Assembly (NCBI GenBank): GCA_900765465.1
Contig: CAAFRM010000086.1
Coordinates: 1-11,546 of the forward strand
From: an uncultured Prevotella sp.
GTDB taxonomy: Bacteria > Bacteroidota > Bacteroidia > Bacteroidales > Bacteroidaceae
Direction: 5' to 3'
DNA length: 11,546 bases
Part shown: positions 6,325 to 11,546 of the stretch, piece after piece
Position numbering within the stretch: position 1 is the first letter of the stretch
How the letters are laid out: each line of letters begins with the position of its first letter
Program-made: the position numbers and the translations under genes
The notes under the pieces: model-generated
The model's database searches: none
Seen by the model: only the letters and a program-made list of their open reading frames with translations
What the model was told of the DNA's origin: nothing

Positions 6325-7887
6325 TTATTTATCGTAACCAGGAGTCTGGTGCAACAGACCGTTCAAGCCGAGGGTGTTCTCATCGATAGGCCACAACAGC
6401 TTATCGGCATGAGCAGAAGTATATTTGGTAACATACTCAGCACCCATCAGTCGGAGGTCGTGCCAACGCTTACCCTCGAAGAGGAACTCGCGGCATCTTT
6501 CCTTCAAGACAGCCTCGATGACATTGGCATCGCTGCCTACGAAAGAGTTGTTGGCATAGAATGAAGCGTCTGTATCATTAGGATAAGCCACCTCAGCCTG
6601 GTGAGCATTGAAGTACTCCTCACCGTAAGCACGCTTTCTTACCTCGTTGATCTCAGCAGCAGGATCCTCGCCCAGCAAAGCCTTAGCCTCAGCCAAACCT
6701 AAGAGACAGTCAGCATAGCGATAGATTGGGTAATCATCGAGCCACTGGCGCTGGTTGTAACCCTCTGGCAAGGTACCCTGGAACTTATACTGGATGTTGC
6801 CAACATACTTGAGAGACCCATCCTCGTTCTTGGCATAGATATCCTTCAAGCTACCAGCCTTACGGGTATCGCCATCACGATAAAGCTCCTTCCACATATC
6901 CTTGTTGAGAGATATACGCATTACACCGTCCATATTACTCATGGCAGACTCAGCCAGAGAAGTACCATCAGCCTCATAGTAGTTCTTGAAGAACATAGAA
7001 CCCATCACCAAAGTCAAGCGGAAGGTATCATTCCACATCGTCTTCTCATCCTTGCCGTAATAAACAGCGTAGATAATCTCCTTGTTCTTCTTGTTGTTAA
7101 AGGCAAATACCTTGGTAAAGTCGTTCTGCAAAGCTACGTCAGCCTTCTTCACGTCCTCATAAGCAGCCTTGGCAATCTGATAATCAGCGTTACCGCCGCC
7201 CATCTGCTTACCGCTCCAGAGATAAGCCTCACCCTTGAGCATCTTGGTAGCAGCCAGAGACCAGTAGTTTCTGCCGTTGGTAAACTTGTAGTTCTCGCCG
7301 TAAGCCTGCTCAGAAGCCTGGATATCCTTCTTGATCTGAGCCATTACCTCAGCTGCTGGAGAAGCAGCCTTACCCATGTTGCCGATGCTGATGTCGCTAC
7401 CCTTGGTATAGTCGGTCACAACGATGACATCGCCATAGGTTCTCAACAGCTGGAAGTATATGAAGGCACGCATACCGTATGCTGAACCCAGATAGTTACT
7501 CTTGGCAGCCTCCTTGATAATATCGGTATTCTCGGCCTTGGCAATCATCAGGTTGAGCTGGTTGATAAATCCATAGCAGCCGCCATAGTTGCTGATGGCT
7601 GGACTTGCCTGGCTCAAGAGGTTGTTCCACATGAACTCATATCCACTACTTGCCTCACCAGAGAAAGGACTGCCACCATAGAGATTGGTACGCATCTCAC
7701 CCCAAAGGTAAAGGTTGAAAGTGCGGTCGCGGAACATTGCCTGGAGACCGGTATTGGCAGAACTGAACTGGCCTTCTTCCTTCCAGTAGCCAGCATCAGT
7801 AATCTCACTTTGTGGTTCTACATCAAGACAGCTAGTCATTGAGAAGACCATGCAGCCTGCTGCAAAATATTTCAAAAACTTTTTCAT
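6325..7887 (-). CDS. susD: SusD/RagB-family surface glycan-binding lipoprotein
   Basis: This 520-residue outer-membrane lipoprotein is the partner of the SusC channel and acts as the lid that captures oligosaccharides. The start is taken at ATG 7887, giving MKKFLKYFAAGCMVFSMTSC. An in-frame TTG nine bases upstream would add MTK but is less likely. The lipobox MTSC puts the lipidated cysteine at residue 20. Asp and Glu soon after it (CLDVEP) fit the Bacteroidota export signal for surface display. Family hallmarks are the N-terminal alpha-helical TPR-like region and the C-terminal ERCREFLFEGKRWHDLRLMG (463-482), followed by LLWPID and the terminal QTPGY. Only 12 bp separate it from the SusC stop, so the pair is translationally close. 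Context with a sialidase, GH20 and sialate esterase suggests a NanU-like role in binding sialic acid or sialylated glycans. That ligand is inferred; the family is certain. Confidence 0.95.
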   Translation of the reverse strand: MKKFLKYFAAGCMVFSMTSCLDVEPQSEITDAGYWKEEGQFSSANTGLQAMFRDRTFNLYLWGEMRTNLYGGSPFSGEASSGYEFMWNNLLSQASPAISNYGGCYGFINQLNLMIAKAENTDIIKEAAKSNYLGSAYGMRAFIYFQLLRTYGDVIVVTDYTKGSDISIGNMGKAASPAAEVMAQIKKDIQASEQAYGENYKFTNGRNYWSLAATKMLKGEAYLWSGKQMGGGNADYQIAKAAYEDVKKADVALQNDFTKVFAFNNKKNKEIIYAVYYGKDEKTMWNDTFRLTLVMGSMFFKNYYEADGTSLAESAMSNMDGVMRISLNKDMWKELYRDGDTRKAGSLKDIYAKNEDGSLKYVGNIQYKFQGTLPEGYNQRQWLDDYPIYRYADCLLGLAEAKALLGEDPAAEINEVRKRAYGEEYFNAHQAEVAYPNDTDASFYANNSFVGSDANVIEAVLKERCREFLFEGKRWHDLRLMGAEYVTKYTSAHADKLLWPIDENTLGLNGLLHQTPGYDK

Positions 7888-7899
7888 TTTAGTCAAATT

Positions 7900-10800
7900 T
7901 TAGAATGTTACAGATAAACCGAAGAGTAATGTGCGTGGTGTTGGGTAACGACCGTTGTCAATACCTGCACCATAACCATTATACGCTGCTGGCTCTGGAG
8001 AAGCTCCATCATAACCAGTGATGTAGAACAGGTTCTGACCTGTTACATAGAGGGAAGCATTCTGCATGCCTACTCTGCTGATCCATGTCTTTGGCAAGTT
8101 CCAGTTGAGAGTAATCTCGCGCAATGCCAGGTAGTCGCCCTTCTCGTAGAAACGGGAGCTGTTACCGTTGGCTGCGGTGTAACCGTTGTTCTCACGGGTG
8201 ATATTCATCTTGTTCAACTGGTCAGCGTATGTGAAGACTGGAAGGTCTGCATCGAGGTTGGTCTCAGACCATGTATCCTTCACCTTGTCGATGAGGTTGA
8301 ACGAACCCTGATACTGTCCCAAAGAACGAGCCTTGAGGTCGTTGTAGATGGTGTGACCCAATGAGTAGTCGAAACGTGCGTAGAGAGATACGTTCTTGTA
8401 ACCGAATGTTGTGGTGAAACCACCGGTTACATTAGGGAAGATATTACCTACTACCACGCGGTCGAGCTGACTGATATGGCCATCGCCATTCACGTCTTCC
8501 CAGCATACATCTCCTGGCTCGATAGGCTTCCAGCCATTAGACTCCTTATACTTCTTACCGGTTGCAGGGTTGATCTGGTCTGCCAAACCTGGACCATAAA
8601 GATGTGCGATGTCGTCAACACGCTCGTTGGCATTAGCCTTCACATCCTCCCAATCTCTGAAGATATGCTGCTGCTGGTAACCTACCAGGTCGCCCAACTT
8701 GCCACCTTCACGGTATCCACCAATCCACTTGGTTGGGGTCTTGCCGTTGGTATCTACCTTGCCTGCTGCTACCTCGTAACCACCAATCTGGTTGTTTGGC
8801 TTGTCGCTGCTTGGCAACTGGAGTACCTTGTTGGCTACAGAAGTGAGGTTAGCTGTAACATCCCACTTGAAGTCCTTGCTGTTGATGATGTTGGCACGTA
8901 CCTCCATCTCGAAACCAGAGTTGCGGAGCTTACCCAGGTTGGTCTTCATGCTAGAGAAACCGGTGTAACCTGGCAAACTGATATCAGTAAGCAAGTTATT
9001 GGTTGTACGGTTATAGTAGTCGAGGATGAAGCCCAGACGGTTGTTGAAGAAACCGATATCGAGACCTGCCTCGAACGACTTACTCTGCTCCCACTTCAAC
9101 GCTGTGTTGGTAAGGGTTGAGTTATAGTAACCAGTCTGACCGCCATAGTTGCCATACTTCTTGTAAAGACCATAGATATCGAAGTTACCGATACCATTTA
9201 CGTTACCGTTGATACCATAACTTACACGTGGCTTCAAGTTGCTGATGACGCTGGAAATCTTAGAGTTCTTCCAGAAATCCTCCTCCATGATGTTCCAACC
9301 TGCAGATACACCTGGGAAGAAACCCCAGCGGTTGTCCTTCAACTTAGAGATACCGTCGTAACGATAGGTGAAAGAGAAGAGATACTTCTGCTTGAAGTCG
9401 TAGTTCACACGACCGAAGAGAGACTCGATACGGTAACCGGTCTTGCTGCTGCTTGTAGCCGTGCGGTTAGCACCTACGTTCAGGGTATGGATGGTATCGA
9501 ATGGAGAGTTCTCTGTACTTGCATTAAAGTTAAAGTACTGATAGTCGAAGTACTCACCACCAATCATGGCATCCACATTGTGATTCTCGAAGAAGGTATC
9601 GTGATAGTTCAAGGTACCGCTCAACTGAATCTGAGTGAAGCGTGTGATGTTGGCATAAGCACCACGGGTCTGGTTAGGAGAACCCTGGTTCTGCTGCTGG
9701 TAAGACTTGTTGAAGCTCTCGTACTGATAATCGTAGTGATACAATGAAGAGTTTCCGGTGAAGACCAACTTCTTAGGAATGATGTTCAAATCGAAGCCCA
9801 AGTTGTAGGTCTGCTTGCGTGTACCGTCTGTACTTGTCAAGCGAGAACGGTAGTACTCTGGGTTACCGTCACCTGTACCCCAACCAGAAGCAGGAGTGCC
9901 ATCCTCCAGATATGGATTCCAGGTAGGACGCTGTGAGCGGGAACGATAGAAGAACTCGTATGTACCGATCCACAGAGAAGGCTGCTTAGCCCAGCTGTAG
10001 GTAGTACCTGCCTTTACATTCAGGAAAGGAAGTACCCAGTAAGAACCGTTGAAAGCACCATTGAAGCGCTTGTAGCCTGTACCCTTTACAGCACCATCCT
10101 CGTTGTAGTAGCCGAGACTTGCAGAGAAGGTACCCTTGTCGTTACCGCCAGAAAGGCTCAGGTAGTGATCCTGCGTGATGGCTACATCGTGGAAGGTTGC
10201 ATCTTCCATCTGACCGCTGTAATCCTTATAGAGAATCTGCTTGCCCTCGTAGTATGGGTCGTCCATTACCTGCCAGCCCTCGCTCTGGAGATGCTTGGTA
10301 TCATCATTGAGATAACGGATATCGAACAACTTGTTACCGATACCATAACCCATCTGGTTATCTACAGAAGCTGCACTTGGAGCATTATTGGTATAACGCT
10401 TGTAACCCAAACGGTTGTAGTAGATGTAATCATGTGCATTGAGGAAATCGTAACCCTGACGGGAGAAGTTCATACCGAGCTTAGCCTTGTAGTTAACTGT
10501 GGTCTTACCAGCCTGACCATTCTTGGTCTGAACCAGAATTACACCACCATTGGCACGGGCACCGTAGATAGCGGTAGAAGCGGCATCCTTCAACACCTGG
10601 ATTGACTCAATGTCTGAAGGGTTGATATCGCTCAAGCTCTCGCGGATGATACCATCCACAACGATGAGGGCACCATTATGGCCACCCGTGATAGAAGCAC
10701 CACCACGAAGAGTGATGTTAGGGCTAGCACCTGGCTGACCAGACTCGCTGATTACGCGGAGACCCGTCACCGTACCCTGCAATGCATTACCCACGTTGCT

Positions 10801-11253
10801 GACAGCCGCCTTCTCCAATACCTTGTTATCCATCTTAGAGATAGCAGTGGTCAAGGTGGCACGCTTCTGCTGACCGCCATAACCTGTTACCACTACCTCG
10901 GCAAGAACCTGCTTATTTTCGCTCATGGTTACGCTGATAGGCTGACCCTCGAACTTGATTTCCTGTGAATCGAAGCCGATGTAGGAAATCACGATGATGT
11001 CGCCCTTCTTCACGTTGCTCAAAGAGAATTTACCGTCCAAGTCGGTAACAGTACCATTGGAAGTACCCTTTACGAGTACGGAAGCACCGATAACGGTCTC
11101 TCCAAGGTCATCAACAACCACACCTGTACAGGTAGAGGTCTGCTGCGTGGCACTCACTGCCAAGCTGTTAGTACCTGCGAATGCTGGCGAAGCGCCCATG
11201 CATCCCAAAGATACTGCCATGACTAATTGTTTCAAATCTGAGTTCATGTTCAT
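7900..11253 (-). CDS. susC: SusC/RagA-family TonB-dependent outer-membrane transporter
   Basis: This 1117-residue protein is the TonB-dependent outer-membrane channel of a SusCD complex. A signal peptide ends at about ASPAFA (21-26). Residues about 42-105 are the carboxypeptidase-regulatory-like domain (GVVVDDLGETVIGASV, then GKFSLSNV and ISYIGFDSQE). The plug follows with LAEVVVTGYG (117-126). It includes the SusC signature ALIVVDGIIR (195-204), NPSDIESIQVLKDAASTAIY (211-230) and GARANGGVILVQTK (231-244). The rest is a beta-barrel ending in the terminal phenylalanine LLFGLSVTF. No STN domain is present, so it is a transporter without an anti-sigma signalling extension. A DVNGDGHISQLD loop is a calcium-binding-like motif common in SusC proteins. 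The ATG at 11253 lies 20 bp after the upstream stop; M3 at 11247 is an alternative. In this context it resembles NanO, the sialic acid transporter of Tannerella and Bacteroides; substrate is inferred. Confidence 0.96.
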   Translation of the reverse strand: MNMNSDLKQLVMAVSLGCMGASPAFAGTNSLAVSATQQTSTCTGVVVDDLGETVIGASVLVKGTSNGTVTDLDGKFSLSNVKKGDIIVISYIGFDSQEIKFEGQPISVTMSENKQVLAEVVVTGYGGQQKRATLTTAISKMDNKVLEKAAVSNVGNALQGTVTGLRVISESGQPGASPNITLRGGASITGGHNGALIVVDGIIRESLSDINPSDIESIQVLKDAASTAIYGARANGGVILVQTKNGQAGKTTVNYKAKLGMNFSRQGYDFLNAHDYIYYNRLGYKRYTNNAPSAASVDNQMGYGIGNKLFDIRYLNDDTKHLQSEGWQVMDDPYYEGKQILYKDYSGQMEDATFHDVAITQDHYLSLSGGNDKGTFSASLGYYNEDGAVKGTGYKRFNGAFNGSYWVLPFLNVKAGTTYSWAKQPSLWIGTYEFFYRSRSQRPTWNPYLEDGTPASGWGTGDGNPEYYRSRLTSTDGTRKQTYNLGFDLNIIPKKLVFTGNSSLYHYDYQYESFNKSYQQQNQGSPNQTRGAYANITRFTQIQLSGTLNYHDTFFENHNVDAMIGGEYFDYQYFNFNASTENSPFDTIHTLNVGANRTATSSSKTGYRIESLFGRVNYDFKQKYLFSFTYRYDGISKLKDNRWGFFPGVSAGWNIMEEDFWKNSKISSVISNLKPRVSYGINGNVNGIGNFDIYGLYKKYGNYGGQTGYYNSTLTNTALKWEQSKSFEAGLDIGFFNNRLGFILDYYNRTTNNLLTDISLPGYTGFSSMKTNLGKLRNSGFEMEVRANIINSKDFKWDVTANLTSVANKVLQLPSSDKPNNQIGGYEVAAGKVDTNGKTPTKWIGGYREGGKLGDLVGYQQQHIFRDWEDVKANANERVDDIAHLYGPGLADQINPATGKKYKESNGWKPIEPGDVCWEDVNGDGHISQLDRVVVGNIFPNVTGGFTTTFGYKNVSLYARFDYSLGHTIYNDLKARSLGQYQGSFNLIDKVKDTWSETNLDADLPVFTYADQLNKMNITRENNGYTAANGNSSRFYEKGDYLALREITLNWNLPKTWISRVGMQNASLYVTGQNLFYITGYDGASPEPAAYNGYGAGIDNGRYPTPRTLLFGLSVTF

Positions 11254-11273
11254 AAGTTGATAATTAGTTATTG

Positions 11274-11546
11274 TTATTTATATCTATTATTCGTTATTTG
11301 GTCTATGCCTAACTTATAGAATCGGATGTCGTAATAATCATCCGTCTGTGTCTTCGGATTCTTAAAGGCATTCTCTTCCAGGAGGAAGTAGATGCTGCCA
11401 TCCTTGGCCTGAACCATGGTTGAGTAAGCCGATGTTGTGTTGCTCAACTGATAGCAGCCTTCCCAGTTCTTGGCAATCGCCTCTGGAGTAGCATAATCAG
11501 CAGGAGTCTCCAATGCCTTGTAGTAGATACCTACGTTGTTACGGCC
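11274..11546 (-). CDS. Probable GH33 sialidase, C-terminal end (5' part outside window)
   Basis: An open frame runs to the right edge of the window, leaving 90 visible residues. It begins GRNNVGIYYKALETPADY and includes the segment TSAYSTMVQAKDGSIYFLLE, then YYDIRFYKLGIDQITNNRYK before the stop. This matches the last propeller blade of exo-alpha-sialidases. The arginine in GRNNVGIYY is in the place of the third arginine of the triad that binds the carboxylate. The tyrosine in SAYS (codon at 11426-11424) is in the place of the catalytic nucleophile, with the glutamate-bearing FLLEE strand behind it. A TTG at 11513-11511 is internal, not a start. The gene ends 20 bp before the SusC start, so it probably leads the operon or lies early in it. 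Role: release of terminal sialic acid from host glycoproteins. The assignment rests on a short fragment plus neighbours; another BNR-repeat glycosidase is possible. Confidence 0.72.
   Translation of the reverse strand, partial: GRNNVGIYYKALETPADYATPEAIAKNWEGCYQLSNTTSAYSTMVQAKDGSIYFLLEENAFKNPKTQTDDYYDIRFYKLGIDQITNNRYK

Noticed and set aside
7885..7896. TTG start for the SusD gene giving MTKMKKF
   Set aside because: The ATG at 7887 gives a textbook lipoprotein signal MKKFLKYF, and the TTG would leave only 3 bases after the SusC stop with no supporting ribosome binding site.
8464..8505. Dockerin or EF-hand domain in the SusC protein (DVNGDGHISQLD)
   Set aside because: A single such calcium-loop-like motif is common within the barrel region of SusC-family proteins and is not a separate domain.
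8476..9120. A 214-codon plus-strand open frame
   Set aside because: It is antisense to the SusC barrel, with no ribosome binding site, promoter or family resemblance.

Overview
The window comes from a Bacteroidota genome, most likely a Prevotella/Segatella-type gut or oral commensal. The signs are an adjacent SusC/SusD pair, a SusD lipoprotein signal followed by acidic residues, a TAnnTTTG-type -7 promoter element, and start codons mostly without Shine-Dalgarno sequences. All genes lie on the minus strand, so transcription runs from high to low coordinates.

Right to left, positions 11546-872 read as one closely spaced operon that looks like a polysaccharide utilization locus for sialylated host glycans. 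It holds the 3' end of a probable GH33 sialidase (11546-11274), a SusC-type TonB-dependent transporter (11253-7900), a SusD-type surface lipoprotein (7887-6325), a GH20 beta-N-acetylhexosaminidase (6049-4184), and a very large three-domain protein (4141-872). That last protein joins an SGNH/GDSL esterase, a sialate O-acetylesterase (SASA) domain and a Kelch propeller of the cyclically permuted NanM/YjhT mutarotase type. A strong intrinsic terminator (862-about 800) closes the operon. Its start and any regulator lie beyond the right edge. The inferred order of events is: the sialidase cuts terminal sialic acid, the esterase domains remove O-acetyl groups, the propeller converts alpha-sialic acid to the beta anomer, GH20 removes exposed HexNAc, and SusCD imports products. 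No cytoplasmic sialic acid catabolic gene (nanA, nanE, kinase) is visible here.

The 275-bp gap between the SusD and GH20 genes carries an unusual 195-bp element (6069-6263). It has 13-bp terminal inverted repeats, a hairpin at its right end, and eight copies of CAGAT in two diverged blocks.

Left of the terminator is an unrelated nitrogen-assimilation unit, glnK (599-243) followed by amt (176 to beyond the left edge), with a recognisable Bacteroidota promoter and a good ribosome binding site upstream of glnK. The GlnK T-loop departs from the classical GlnB/GlnK pattern.
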